From Gimesia alba (lineage in GTDB: Bacteria; Planctomycetota; Planctomycetia; Planctomycetales; Planctomycetaceae), in NCBI RefSeq assembly GCF_007744675.1, contig NZ_CP036269.1:3017546-3081545 (forward strand): DNA of 64,000 bases, given 5' to 3'. This document shows, piece after piece, positions 26,274 to 35,933 of this stretch. Made by a program: the position numbers and the translations under genes. The notes beneath the pieces were generated by a model, which worked only from the letters and a program-made list of their open reading frames with translations, made no database searches and was not told the origin of the DNA. How positions within the stretch are numbered: the stretch's first letter is position 1; each line of letters opens with the position of its first letter.

Positions 26274-29174
26274 ATGCAGCGGCTTCAGATTCTGTTGAAA
26301 TCGCCTTTGGTTTCAGGCATGTGCCTGCTATCGGTTCTCATCCTGTTTGTGATTTCGGTGCCCGATTTCGTCAACGCAGCGAATAACAAAAAGATCCCTG
26401 CTGAGCAGGTTGAGTTTTTCGAGAAAGAGATCCGGCCGGTTCTGGTCAAGCGGTGTTATGCCTGCCATGGTGCGAAAAAACAGGAAGCCAGTCTGCGTCT
26501 GGATTCGCATGCCTGGATGATGAAAGGCAGCGACACGGGGGCTGCTGTGGTGCCGGGAGATCCGCTCAAGAGCCGCATTATTCAGGTGATTCAATATCAT
26601 GACGATGACAGCCAGATGCCTCCCGAAGGCAAAATGCCTCCGGTTGAGATTGCTGCGTTGACCCGTTGGGTCAAAATGGGAACCCCCTGGCCTTTCTCTG
26701 AAAAGGATGCCAAAGCCGTCCCTACAAATGGTGCTTATGATTTCGAGACCCTGTCCCAGAATCATTGGTCGTTCCGTCCGGTCAAGAAACCGGAATTACC
26801 CAAAGTCAAAAATCAGCAGCGCGTCGGTTCACCCGTTGATCACTTTGTGCTTGCGCGTCTGGAAGAGAAAGGCCTGTCTCTTTCCCCTCCCGTTGACCGA
26901 CGAAAGTTAATTCGGCGTGCGACTGTTGATTTAATTGGTATCCCGCCCACATATGAAGAAGTCGAAGCCTTTGCGAATGACGCGTCGCCTGACGCGTATG
27001 AAAAGTTGATCGATCGGTTACTCGCGTCGCCTCACTATGGCGAACGCTGGGGCCGCCATTGGCTGGATGTGGCCCGGTATGCGGATACGAAAGGGTACGT
27101 GTTTACTTCAGAACGACGTTATCCCTATTCCTATACTTTTCGCGACTATGTGATTCGTGCATTCAATGAAGATCTCCCTTACGATCGTTTTATTCAGGAG
27201 CAACTGGCGGCCGATCAACTGGATCGGCAAGGCGATGATCGTTCGTTGGCGGCACTCGGATTTTTAACCGTGGGCCGTCGTTATCGCGGGAATATTCATG
27301 ATATTACCGATGACCGCATCGATCTTGTTTCGCGTGGCTTGCTGGGTTTGACGGCTTCGTGTGCCCGCTGTCACGATCACAAGTTTGATCCCGTTCCGAT
27401 TAAGGATTACTACTCGCTGTATGGTGTGTTCGTCAGTAGTTATGAACCGGAAGAAAAAGAACTGCCTTTAATTGGGAAGTCAAAATCGGAAGCGGAGTTC
27501 AAAGTCTATCAGGCAGAACGGGCCAAGCGTCAGAAAAAGGTAGATGATTATATTCGGGATGAAGCTCAGAAATTCCGAGTCGATGCCCGTTTGAAAGTCG
27601 CTGATGTGTTACAGGCGGTTGCGGAAAGAGAGAAGCTGTCTCAGGGAGATGTGAAGCCTCAGTATGAGAAGGATGCGCCGCATCGGCGTTATGTTGATCT
27701 CTGGCGATCGTTCCTGGCACGCAAAGCAAAATCAAATCGTCCGGTCTTTGCTGCCTGGATGGAATTGACGAAGATCAAAGTCCCTCAAGGCGAGTTTCCT
27801 GCGCGTGCTGCTGAGGTAATTCAAAAGCTGGCTCAGCAGGAAGCGGAAACTCAGCCGGAAAAACGAATCAATCGACTGGTGATTCATGCGTTGAAAACGA
27901 ATCCGCCGCAGTCCGTTTATGATATCTGTCGCGCTTATGGGAGCGTGTTCAAACAGGTCGAGCAGGAATGGGTGAAGGCGGTTGCGGAAGCCCAAACGAA
28001 GAAAGCGGCCGTGCCGACAAAACTTGCTGATGCGGATGCCGAAGAGCTGCGTCAAATTTTATATGACCCGGAATGTCCGACAGCGGCCAGTGATGATGTG
28101 GTACAAAGCATGTTCAATCGGGCGCAACGCGATAAAGTACGTCGCTTCGAGAAAGAGATCGAAACACTGGATGTAACTTCGCCAGGCGCTCCGCCGCGAG
28201 CGATGGTGATGTTTGACAAGGATAAGCCGGTGACGTCTCATGTTCATTTGCGGGGAAATCCCGGGCGACGTGGAGAGAAAACCCCCCGCCAGTTTTTCCA
28301 GATTCTGGCTGGGGAAGAACGAAAGCCATTTGAGAGAGGAAGCGGTCGTCTGGAACTGGCTCAAGCGATTGCGTCCAAGGACAACCCGCTTACGGCACGT
28401 GTGTTTGTGAACCGGGTCTGGATGCATCATTTTGGTGAAGGACTTGTCAGGACTCCCAGTGATTTTGGTGTCCGCAGCGATCCTCCCAGCCATCCGGAAT
28501 TGCTGGATTATCTGGCTGCACAGTTCATGGAGAATGGCTGGTCTGTCAAATCGTTACATAAACTGATTATGCTTTCTTCGACGTATCAACAATCGTCTCA
28601 GAACAACGAAAAAGCGACTCTGATTGATTCAGATAATCGATTGCTTTGGAAACGTTCTCCGCAGCGTCTGGGCTTTGAAGCGATGCGGGATTCTTTGTTA
28701 TTTGTTTCCGGGCAGCTTTCTGATGAAGCCGAAGGCAGGGGTTTTCTGATTGATCAGATTCCTACGGTCCCGAGACGGACTGTGTATAGTTTTGTGGATC
28801 GAAATAATCTACCCAACGTTTTTCGCACGTTCGATTTTGCCAATGTGGAATCCAGCACCGCGCAACGGCCTTATACGACGGTGCCTCAACAGGCATTGTT
28901 TGCGATGAACAGTCCCCTGTTGATTGAGCAATCAGTCTTACTGGTCAAGGATCTGGACCTGGAAAAACTGGTAAAGGAAAAAGGCGTGGAGACTGCGATT
29001 ACAGCCCTCTATCAGCGGGTTCTGACACGCAAACCGACGGCGGAAGAAATGGAACTGGGGAAAAACTTCCTGACGCATCATCGCGATCAGATCAAGACAC
29101 CCGCTCGCATGAGTGGCTGGGAAAAATATGCACAAGTGCTTTGCACTTCCAACGAATTTATGTTCGTTGATTAA
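26274..29174 (+). CDS. DUF1549/DUF1553 protein with N-terminal planctomycete cytochrome c domain
   Basis: A 966-residue exported protein. A hydrophobic segment (SGMCLLSVLILFVISVPDFVNA) gives a signal peptide ending near residue 36. A PSCyt1-type cytochrome domain follows with CYACH at residues 61-65 and DDSQMPPEGKMPP as the probable Met ligand region. DUF1549 starts near residue 185 (DHFVLARLEEKGLSLSPP, ASPHYGERWGRHWLDVARY) and includes a second CxxCH in SCARCHDHKFDP. DUF1553 covers the C-terminal third (RVFVNRVWMHHFGEGLV). These families are abundant in Planctomycetes and of unknown biochemical role. The DUF1501 gene starts 44 bp downstream, the usual pairing, so they very likely act together. 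Confidence 0.93.
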   Translation: MQRLQILLKSPLVSGMCLLSVLILFVISVPDFVNAANNKKIPAEQVEFFEKEIRPVLVKRCYACHGAKKQEASLRLDSHAWMMKGSDTGAAVVPGDPLKSRIIQVIQYHDDDSQMPPEGKMPPVEIAALTRWVKMGTPWPFSEKDAKAVPTNGAYDFETLSQNHWSFRPVKKPELPKVKNQQRVGSPVDHFVLARLEEKGLSLSPPVDRRKLIRRATVDLIGIPPTYEEVEAFANDASPDAYEKLIDRLLASPHYGERWGRHWLDVARYADTKGYVFTSERRYPYSYTFRDYVIRAFNEDLPYDRFIQEQLAADQLDRQGDDRSLAALGFLTVGRRYRGNIHDITDDRIDLVSRGLLGLTASCARCHDHKFDPVPIKDYYSLYGVFVSSYEPEEKELPLIGKSKSEAEFKVYQAERAKRQKKVDDYIRDEAQKFRVDARLKVADVLQAVAEREKLSQGDVKPQYEKDAPHRRYVDLWRSFLARKAKSNRPVFAAWMELTKIKVPQGEFPARAAEVIQKLAQQEAETQPEKRINRLVIHALKTNPPQSVYDICRAYGSVFKQVEQEWVKAVAEAQTKKAAVPTKLADADAEELRQILYDPECPTAASDDVVQSMFNRAQRDKVRRFEKEIETLDVTSPGAPPRAMVMFDKDKPVTSHVHLRGNPGRRGEKTPRQFFQILAGEERKPFERGSGRLELAQAIASKDNPLTARVFVNRVWMHHFGEGLVRTPSDFGVRSDPPSHPELLDYLAAQFMENGWSVKSLHKLIMLSSTYQQSSQNNEKATLIDSDNRLLWKRSPQRLGFEAMRDSLLFVSGQLSDEAEGRGFLIDQIPTVPRRTVYSFVDRNNLPNVFRTFDFANVESSTAQRPYTTVPQQALFAMNSPLLIEQSVLLVKDLDLEKLVKEKGVETAITALYQRVLTRKPTAEEMELGKNFLTHHRDQIKTPARMSGWEKYAQVLCTSNEFMFVD

Positions 29175-29218
29175 TTGAGTGAATCAGAAACATTTTCATA
29201 TTGCAGGAGCCTGTTTCC

Positions 29219-30682
29219 ATGGCTGACACGAATCAACATTTTAATTGTGATCCGATTTTTACGCGGCGGCAGATGCTGCAGCGCTGCGGTACGGGGTTGG
29301 GTTCATTAGGTCTGGCATCGTTAATGGCCTCACAGGGATTACTCGATGAGGCTGCGGGTGCATCAGCGGGACGTACCGAATCGCCGATGGCTCCGAAGAT
29401 GTCTCATTTTCCCGGCAGAGCGAAGCATGTGATTCACATCTTTTTGAATGGGGGGGCTTCGCAGGTCGATACCTTCGATCCCAAACCGGCTTTGGCAAAA
29501 TATGCCGGGAAAATGTTGCCGACCCAAAACCTGCGTACCGAACGGAAAACGGGGGCGTCTCTCCCCTCGCCTTTCAAATTTAAAAAGTATGGGGAGAGCG
29601 GTCTGGAAGTCAGTGAGCTCTTTTCTCAATTGGGCGAGTGTGTTGACGACATCGCCTTCGTTCGATCAATGTACACGAACGTGCCCAACCACGAACCTTC
29701 TTTAATGATGATGAATTGTGGCGACCTGATTCAACCTCGTCCCAGTATGGGGGCCTGGGTGACTTATGGCTTGGGAACAGAAAATCAGAATCTGCCCGGC
29801 TTCGTGGTGATGTGCCCTGGCGGATATCCGATTACGGAATCGGCCAACTGGCGCTCGGCCTTTTTACCCGGGGCTTATCAGGGAACGCATATCGATACCA
29901 AGCATACCGATATCGAAAAACTGATTTCCAACATCAAGAATAAAAAGCTGGCCCTCCCTGAGCAGCGTCGTCAGCTTGATTTGTTACAGGCGTTGAATCG
30001 TCGGCATCAGGCGGCTCGTGCTGAAGAATCGGCGTTGGAATCCCGAATTCAGTCATTTGAACTGGCGTATCGGATGCAGATGCAGGCGTCGGATGTATTT
30101 GATATCAATCAGGAACCCGAGCATATTCATGAGATGTATGGCAAAGGGGTGCATGCCCGACAGTGTATGATTGCCCGGAGACTGGTCGAACGGGGCGTGC
30201 GGTACGTGCAACTCTGGCACGGTGCAGGTCAGCCCTGGGACAATCATGATGAAATTGAAAAGGGACATCGGCGCTTGGCGGATCAGTGTGCACAGCCCAT
30301 TGCCGCGTTACTCAAAGACCTCAAGCAACGCGGCCTGTTGCAGGATACGATCGTGATGTGCGGCGGCGAATTTGGAAGAACTCCCGTTGTGGAACTGCCG
30401 ACACCGGGCGCGAATGCCGGGAAGATGAATGGCCGTGATCATAATAATCATGGATTTACCGTTTGGTTAGCCGGCGGAGGCGTCAAAGGCGGACAGGCAT
30501 ATGGTGCCACGGATGAGTTCGGCTTTGCTGCTGTGGAAAACAAGGTTCACGTTCATGATTTGCAGGCCACTGTCTTGAAGTTGCTGGGATTTGATCACGA
30601 GCGATTAACCTATCGATTCGCAGGTCGTGACTTCAGGTTGACCGATGTGCATGGTCGCGTGGTTGAAGATCTCATCGCTTAA
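29219..30682 (+). CDS. DUF1501 domain-containing protein, probable Tat substrate
   Basis: A 487-residue DUF1501 protein, related to alkaline phosphatase/sulfatase-fold proteins. I use the ATG at 29219, since GCAGGAG lies nine bases upstream and would overlap the alternative TTG at 29201. The N-terminus has TRRQMLQ followed by GLGSLGLASLMASQG, a twin-arginine-like export signal. Family landmarks are HVIHIFLNGGASQVDTFDPK, SMYTNVPNHEP, MCGGEFGRTP and the ending LKLLGFDHERLTYRFAGRD. It is the partner of the preceding DUF1549/DUF1553 gene. The function is unknown; co-occurrence suggests a periplasmic two-protein system. Confidence 0.93.
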   Translation: MADTNQHFNCDPIFTRRQMLQRCGTGLGSLGLASLMASQGLLDEAAGASAGRTESPMAPKMSHFPGRAKHVIHIFLNGGASQVDTFDPKPALAKYAGKMLPTQNLRTERKTGASLPSPFKFKKYGESGLEVSELFSQLGECVDDIAFVRSMYTNVPNHEPSLMMMNCGDLIQPRPSMGAWVTYGLGTENQNLPGFVVMCPGGYPITESANWRSAFLPGAYQGTHIDTKHTDIEKLISNIKNKKLALPEQRRQLDLLQALNRRHQAARAEESALESRIQSFELAYRMQMQASDVFDINQEPEHIHEMYGKGVHARQCMIARRLVERGVRYVQLWHGAGQPWDNHDEIEKGHRRLADQCAQPIAALLKDLKQRGLLQDTIVMCGGEFGRTPVVELPTPGANAGKMNGRDHNNHGFTVWLAGGGVKGGQAYGATDEFGFAAVENKVHVHDLQATVLKLLGFDHERLTYRFAGRDFRLTDVHGRVVEDLIA

Positions 30683-30894
30683 TGTGTTGTTTCGAACAGT
30701 GACAGTCTGATTAAAACGTTTCTGCTTGCCTTTGGACAAATAAATCCCTCGCTTTACTTAATTTATGGCAGATAGATGCTTGACCTGTTCCCAATAGTAG
30801 GGAATTATTGTTCATGTGTATCTGTGTCTGAATTATTGTTGTGTGATTCTCAAGGTTGAATTCCTGCAACCAAGACAGTTAAAGGGGAAAGCGT

Positions 30895-31623
30895 GTGGCT
30901 GGTGATAACGAGCGCATTAAACTGACTCTCGAAGTATTGGGGACCGGTCTGTACCCCATTATCGAGCAGGAAATGAAAGCCGTTTACCAGGATGACTGGA
31001 TCGCCCGTGCGAAAGAGAGTTTCCGAAACTCTCCCCTGACCTCACAGCCCGAAGGCGAGGCGATCCGCTGGGACGCCCATTCCACGCTGTTGATTTTGTG
31101 GGATCATTGGAACAGCGTTTTTCGTAATCGGCTGACTCCACTTGAGCGAAGTTATGTCGGCGAGTTAAGGGAATTTCGTAATCGCTGGGCGCATCAGAGT
31201 CAGATCAGTACCGATGATACGCTGAGAATCCTTGATACTGCTGCCCGGCTCTTATCCGCAGCAGGTTCCACACAGGAAGCCCGACAGCTGCAGAGAGAAC
31301 GCGACCAATTATTGCATCAGATCCTGCAATACCAGGAACAGATTGTGATCGACTCGGATGATCAGCGTCGCGAGCGGATGCGCGATGCCATCATCTTTCT
31401 GGTTTGCGCCGTCGCCATCGATTTAGTCGTCTTCTTTTCTTTTGGAACCGGTGGCCTGGCGATTTTGTTTGCAGTATTTGTGGCCTGTGTATTTGTCTTT
31501 CTCGCTTATCAGCGCTGGGTGACTCCCGATCGACCGACCTACGGCGCGCATGAATGCACCAACTGTGGCAAGATCATTTACGGCGAAGCGTGTCCCTACT
31601 GCAATGAAGATCTCCCGGCATAA
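30895..31623 (+). CDS. HEPN (Swt1-like) domain protein with two TM helices and zinc ribbon
   Basis: A 242-residue protein. Residues 1-125 are helical and carry LREFRNRWAH, so R95-N96-...-H100 forms the Rx4-6H motif of HEPN ribonuclease-type domains. The N-terminal part (KLTLEVLGTGLYPIIEQEM) resembles the Swt1-like HEPN family. A coiled-coil-like stretch (RQLQRERDQLLHQIL) leads to two membrane helices at about 165-183 and 187-205. A C-terminal zinc ribbon holds C221, C224, C233 and C236. The start is GTG at 30895, with AAAGGGGAAA upstream. It stands alone, ending 6 bp from the convergent cupin gene. HEPN domains occur in RNA-targeting defence, toxin and stress proteins; a membrane-tethered RNase or RNA-binding sensor is an inference. 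Confidence 0.82.
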   Translation: MAGDNERIKLTLEVLGTGLYPIIEQEMKAVYQDDWIARAKESFRNSPLTSQPEGEAIRWDAHSTLLILWDHWNSVFRNRLTPLERSYVGELREFRNRWAHQSQISTDDTLRILDTAARLLSAAGSTQEARQLQRERDQLLHQILQYQEQIVIDSDDQRRERMRDAIIFLVCAVAIDLVVFFSFGTGGLAILFAVFVACVFVFLAYQRWVTPDRPTYGAHECTNCGKIIYGEACPYCNEDLPA

Positions 31624-31629
31624 GGGACC

Positions 31630-31992
31630 TCAATCGAGCCATTCATCTTCCGGATCAAATTTCGGAAAGACGATATTGATGATCTTCATGGAACCAATGG
31701 CCCGGTGGCGAACTCCCGGTGGAATCACAATTGACATCCCTGCATGCACGGGAATGAATTCATTATCCAGTTGCATTTTCGCATCTTTGCCGCATTCCAG
31801 GAAGTAATAGGTTTCCGTCAGTTTGCGATGATAGTGCAGTTCGGCATCCTCTGAGATTTCCGTGACGTGCAACGTGCCTGGAAATTCGGGCACATCGGCA
31901 AAGGCACGCCGTGCGGTTCCACAGGGACAGGGTGTTCCCTCGATTTGGGAAAAATCAGCGATATGATATTTTTTCTGTGTTGATTCCGGCAT
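31630..31992 (-). CDS. Small cupin-domain protein
   Basis: A 120-residue single-domain cupin. Metal-ligand candidates are the two His of LHYHRKLTETYYF followed by Glu, and the His in IPPGVRHRA, matching cupin motifs 1 and 2. The N-terminal CPCGTARRAF is unusual and Cys-rich (two Cys within CPCG). Such cupins are often sugar isomerases, dioxygenases or binding proteins; the exact role cannot be decided. It ends 6 bp from the convergent HEPN gene and has an ATG start. Confidence 0.88.
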   Translation of the reverse strand: MPESTQKKYHIADFSQIEGTPCPCGTARRAFADVPEFPGTLHVTEISEDAELHYHRKLTETYYFLECGKDAKMQLDNEFIPVHAGMSIVIPPGVRHRAIGSMKIINIVFPKFDPEDEWLD

Positions 31993-32096
31993 TCAAATAT
32001 CCCCAGGTGGATCAGTCAGCAATTGAGCGTGAAGTAAGATCGGCGAATTCCTTCTATGAGCCTCTATTATAGCGGAGTGACTACGAAAGAAAACAA

Positions 32097-33371
32097 TCAT
32101 TCCAGCTGATTGATTTCATCCAGTAAGACTCTTAAGAATGGTTCCACATCTGTTACCAGCCCTACAGTCTGAAATGTCCCGCGGTCAGCGAGTTTTGTGA
32201 CGGTAGCTGGATTGATATCGACACAAACCACTTTCACACTGGCTGGCAGTAAATTACCGACAGCAATGGAATGCAGGGTTGTGGCAATCATCAGACAGAA
32301 CGAGACCCCCTGCACCATTTCGCGCATCTTACGTTGTGCGGCGATGGAATCGGTAATGACGTCTGGTAAGGGGCCATCGTCGCGAATGCTGCCTGCCAGG
32401 ACATACGGAACCTGATTTTTGACGCATTCATACATGATGCCGGATTTCAGTACGCCTTGATCGACGGCATTTTGAATACTGCCTAAGCGACGAATCCGGT
32501 TGATGGATCGTAGATGATGTTCGTGTCCTTCTTCACTGGAGCCGCCATGCTCCATCGAGATGCCCAGGCTGGTTCCATAGAAGGATTCTTCGATGTCATG
32601 TGTGGCCAATGCGTTGCCGGCGAAGAGCAGATTCACATATCCTTCTCTGATCAGTTCGCTAAAGTAATCTCTGCTGCCGGTATGCACGACCGCCGGACCG
32701 GCGACAACTAGAATTTTGCCAGCGCCTGCTTTCGCGCGCCGCATTTCAGAGGCGATCTCTTTGACTGTGACTCCTTTCGGTTTTTCACTGGAGACAGTAC
32801 TGTGCATGAAAGAGAAACCGGAAACTTCAGGAGCGCTGCGTTCGGTGGGAATCACTCTGATTCCCTGGTTCCCGGTCACAACCAGTTCCCCTTTGGTCAC
32901 GTCTGACATCGGCAGGCAATGTGCCGTTTTTTGATCTGGACTGACGACGATCCCACAATCCATTTCCTGTAAATCAACGGCGATCCAGTTTCCTGCAATT
33001 CGAATTTCTGTCTGCTGATTTGTCGTACAGTAAAATCCTTCCGGAAACGCCCCGTCCATATCCGCGGTGTCGAGAACACAGTCGTGTTGTTCAACGGGAG
33101 TTGCGCCGTGCTGGGCGATATGCGTCAGGATATTCTCAAGCGTTTCTTCATCCTCGGCAGAGACTGTGATTTGGGCATGGCTGCTGTCTGATCGGAGTTG
33201 GCCAATGGAGATATCGTTGATGGAGAAATCCCCTCCCATTACGGTGATCTCATCCAGAATTTTTGGTAACAGCAGGCTGTCAATAATATGTCCCTGTAAT
33301 TCGACTTCTTCACTGACACGAGAGGTCTCAGATGATGGGGTCTCGGAAGCAGACTGATCTGAATGATTCAT
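32097..33371 (-). CDS. TIGR00300-family LOR/SDH-domain protein (ornithine cyclodeaminase-like)
   Basis: A 424-residue protein with the LOR/SDH bifunctional-enzyme conserved region. The N-terminal ACT-like part reads GHIIDSLLLPKILDEITVMGG with DFSINDISIGQ. The C-terminal part is a nucleotide-binding fold with LVVAGPAVVHTGSRDYFSEL, LLFAGNALATHDIEE and SLGISMEHGGS. Archaeal members of this family have been characterised as ornithine cyclodeaminases, and cyanobacterial homologues are fused to an arginine dihydrolase. This copy has no dihydrolase domain. It would convert ornithine to proline with ammonia release, but no arginine genes lie nearby, so the assignment is by family only. AAGGA lies upstream of the ATG. 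Confidence 0.82.
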   Translation of the reverse strand: MNHSDQSASETPSSETSRVSEEVELQGHIIDSLLLPKILDEITVMGGDFSINDISIGQLRSDSSHAQITVSAEDEETLENILTHIAQHGATPVEQHDCVLDTADMDGAFPEGFYCTTNQQTEIRIAGNWIAVDLQEMDCGIVVSPDQKTAHCLPMSDVTKGELVVTGNQGIRVIPTERSAPEVSGFSFMHSTVSSEKPKGVTVKEIASEMRRAKAGAGKILVVAGPAVVHTGSRDYFSELIREGYVNLLFAGNALATHDIEESFYGTSLGISMEHGGSSEEGHEHHLRSINRIRRLGSIQNAVDQGVLKSGIMYECVKNQVPYVLAGSIRDDGPLPDVITDSIAAQRKMREMVQGVSFCLMIATTLHSIAVGNLLPASVKVVCVDINPATVTKLADRGTFQTVGLVTDVEPFLRVLLDEINQLE

Positions 33372-33594
33372 GGGCGTTCATCCTTGGCTGGAAATCTAAT
33401 TGACATGACAGTCTGAAAAGACAGAGGAACATCAGAAAAACAATGATCTTATCGTTCTATTTTACGTTTTATTTCCCAAAAGAATACTCTCAAAATAATG
33501 TTTGCCGTCATGACTATCATATTATTTGCTTACTTTTTAATATTTTGCAGACAGACTTAAATCAGCACCCCGGAAACGACACAGGAGTAGTCGC

Positions 33595-34707
33595 TTGTAT
33601 TTTATGATGATGGCCTTGGAGCCACTTGATTTTATTCGATTGGTTACCGGTCTGGATGCCCCTGCTTCGATTCTGATCAGTCTGTTGTTCATTTTACTGG
33701 GTATGCTCAGTATTACCAAAGGCGGAGACCTGTTCACTGATAGTTCTGTTGAGATTGCGAGATTAACCCGCATTCCCCCTGTAATTATCGGTGCGACGAT
33801 CGTCAGTATGTCGACAACGTTCCCGGAGTTAATGGTGTCTGTTACCAGTACCGTTTCCGGCAAAGGGGACCTGGCAGTAGGCAATGCGCTCGGGTCCTGT
33901 TTGTGTAATATCGGTTTGATCATTGGAACCTGTGCTCTGTTGAAGGGATTTCTTGCCTGGCGGCGAAAAACGGAGAGCGGAATTCCAGTTTCACGGTTAA
34001 CCATCGTAGGGCCCGGTTTTTTTATGCTGTTTTCCGGCGTTCTGGTCTGGTTGTTTAGTCTGTTTTCGACGGGCGGAGCTGTGACACAAGCCGGTGAGCC
34101 TGCCGAGTTTGGTATCGCGCGCTGGCAGGCGGGAATTTTGCTGTGTGTCCTCGCTGGTTATATCCTGTTTTCTTTACGGGTGGCGATGGCTTCGCGACAT
34201 GACTTCGGTGCAGAGCAGGAACAACCGCCGGAAGTCGATAACATGAAGGTCTATTGTTTCAAGTTAGGGATCGCCTTTTTCTGCGGTGCTTTTCTCGTGC
34301 TTTGGGGAAGTAAGCTGCTGGTCACCAATGCCGTACAGGTTGCCCGTTATTTTGAAGTTTCAGAATTGCTGATTGGTTTGACAATTTTAGCAGTGGGGAC
34401 TTCCCTGCCTGAGTTTACCATCTCAGTGTTGTCCGTGGTCAAAGGCCATGGTGCATTGGGAACCGGAAACATCATTGGAGCCAATGTTTTGAATATCACG
34501 ATGGTCATCGCAACGTGCGCGTTGATCCATCCATTACCGATCCAGAAACAGACCGTGCTCCTGGATGGTCCTGTTGTGATCTTCTTGATGCTGGCAATGT
34601 TGGGGCTTTCCTGGAGACGCAAGCAAATCTCCAGTTTGAGTGGTTTTATTCTGTTGACTGTTTATGTGGGGTATTTAGTCGTTGCGACGTTCTGGTTTGG
34701 TCGTTAA
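33595..34707 (+). CDS. Calcium/sodium antiporter, YrbG-like CaCA family
   Basis: A 370-residue membrane protein with two inverted alpha repeats of the Ca2+/cation antiporter family. Repeat 1 contains STTFPELMVSVTS and GNALGSCLCNIGLI; repeat 2 contains GTSLPEFTISVLS and GNIIGANVLNITMV. Each has the ion-binding Glu in the (T/S)xPE motif and the following GN(I/A)xG(A/S) turn. About ten membrane segments are visible. It should exchange Ca2+ for Na+ or H+. I keep the TTG at 33595 because AGGAG is seven bases upstream; the first ATG is three codons later. Neighbours are unrelated. Confidence 0.93.
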   Translation: MYFMMMALEPLDFIRLVTGLDAPASILISLLFILLGMLSITKGGDLFTDSSVEIARLTRIPPVIIGATIVSMSTTFPELMVSVTSTVSGKGDLAVGNALGSCLCNIGLIIGTCALLKGFLAWRRKTESGIPVSRLTIVGPGFFMLFSGVLVWLFSLFSTGGAVTQAGEPAEFGIARWQAGILLCVLAGYILFSLRVAMASRHDFGAEQEQPPEVDNMKVYCFKLGIAFFCGAFLVLWGSKLLVTNAVQVARYFEVSELLIGLTILAVGTSLPEFTISVLSVVKGHGALGTGNIIGANVLNITMVIATCALIHPLPIQKQTVLLDGPVVIFLMLAMLGLSWRRKQISSLSGFILLTVYVGYLVVATFWFGR

Positions 34708-34875
34708 AAGAGTCTCTCCAGAAGTAAAGACTTGATTCAAGAGTCAATTTGAGAATATCATATCCAATCTGGAGTTGTTTCATTGAGATCAGGCAGATCG
34801 TCTGCAAATTTGCCTGTCAGCTCATTGAGTTTCACACTTGTTTCATTTGTTCTCCAAATCAGTAATGTTCCCGCT

Positions 34876-35868
34876 ATGGTCAGAATTGGAATTATAGGGC
34901 TTGGCCCATATTGGGAACAGCGCTATGAACCTGCACTGCGGGCGATTGATCAGCGAATCCAGATCAAAGCAGTCTATGATCCGGTTCGCAGTCGCGCGGA
35001 ACAAGTTGCCACGCACTGGAATGCAGCGGCCGTTTCGGGAATGGGGTGTCTCGTTTCACGCTATCCGCTGGATGCATTTCTGCTTCTGCATTCAGACTGG
35101 ATGAATCATTACCCGCTCCAGCTACTCAGTCAGCAGCATCGGCCCGTATATATCGCCGGCAGTTTAGGGGAAGATCTGGATCTGCTGGAACGGGTTCATT
35201 CTCGCGCAGCGGAACAGTTAGTCACGCTGATGCCAGAGTTCAGCCGCCGTTATTCCCAAGCTACCAGTCGTTTTTTCGAATTAGCCGTCACACGTTTGGG
35301 AAAGCCAAATTCGATTCAGATTGAGACCTGTTGTCCCGCGGAAGATCAGCAGGTAGAAGTCCCCGGGCAAAAGAATGAAACCGATTTTCTAGTGGGATTA
35401 ATGGACTGGTGTTGTTACGTCATGCGCACCAAACCAGTCAAAGTGCAAACGACCTTGCATTCCGATTCGAGTGATCGATCGGAAGATCATCGGCAGATTA
35501 AAATTGAATTCCTGCCAGACCCGGTGACGGGGGCGGAACGCTTTGCGTTGATCAAAATCAAAATTCAGCAGAGAGAAACAGAGCCACTGTTTCCCCGGCA
35601 TCAGATTCTCTGTCGAAATGGATTGGCTGAATTTCATTCCCCTGACGAGATTCATTGGGAAAACGAATCGTCTTCCATGACAGAGTCGCTCAAAAGCGAT
35701 CGACGGGAGCTGGAAGTGATGCTGGATCATTTTTGCCGGCGCGCGGTGGGGGGGATCATTCCGGTTCCCAATATCCGGGATGTTTGTCAGGCGATTCAAC
35801 TGGTGCGGCTGTCGCGTGAAAGTCTGAGTTCAGGCAAGTCGCTCGATGTGACTAAGTTCAAAGACTGA
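34876..35868 (+). CDS. Gfo/Idh/MocA-family oxidoreductase
   Basis: A roughly 330-residue NAD(P)-dependent oxidoreductase. The Rossmann motif GIIGLGPYWEQRYEPAL is at the very start, then VYDPVRSRAEQVATHW. The C-terminal domain contains IVPEF-type family positions only loosely, such as LMPEFSRRYSQATSRF, where the usual EKP motif is replaced (YIAGSLGEDLDLLE). The open frame extends upstream to a TTG at 34783, but the cofactor motif begins right after the ATG at 34876, so I choose that. With the EKP catalytic Lys not visible, it may be a non-catalytic or divergent member. A single gene; context gives no substrate. Confidence 0.8.
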   Translation: MVRIGIIGLGPYWEQRYEPALRAIDQRIQIKAVYDPVRSRAEQVATHWNAAAVSGMGCLVSRYPLDAFLLLHSDWMNHYPLQLLSQQHRPVYIAGSLGEDLDLLERVHSRAAEQLVTLMPEFSRRYSQATSRFFELAVTRLGKPNSIQIETCCPAEDQQVEVPGQKNETDFLVGLMDWCCYVMRTKPVKVQTTLHSDSSDRSEDHRQIKIEFLPDPVTGAERFALIKIKIQQRETEPLFPRHQILCRNGLAEFHSPDEIHWENESSSMTESLKSDRRELEVMLDHFCRRAVGGIIPVPNIRDVCQAIQLVRLSRESLSSGKSLDVTKFKD

Positions 35869-35933
35869 AATGAATCTCTCGTGTTACTGCCGTGCTGAAA
35901 CAAAGTGCAGTGCCCGCTAAAACAAAGGGACGG

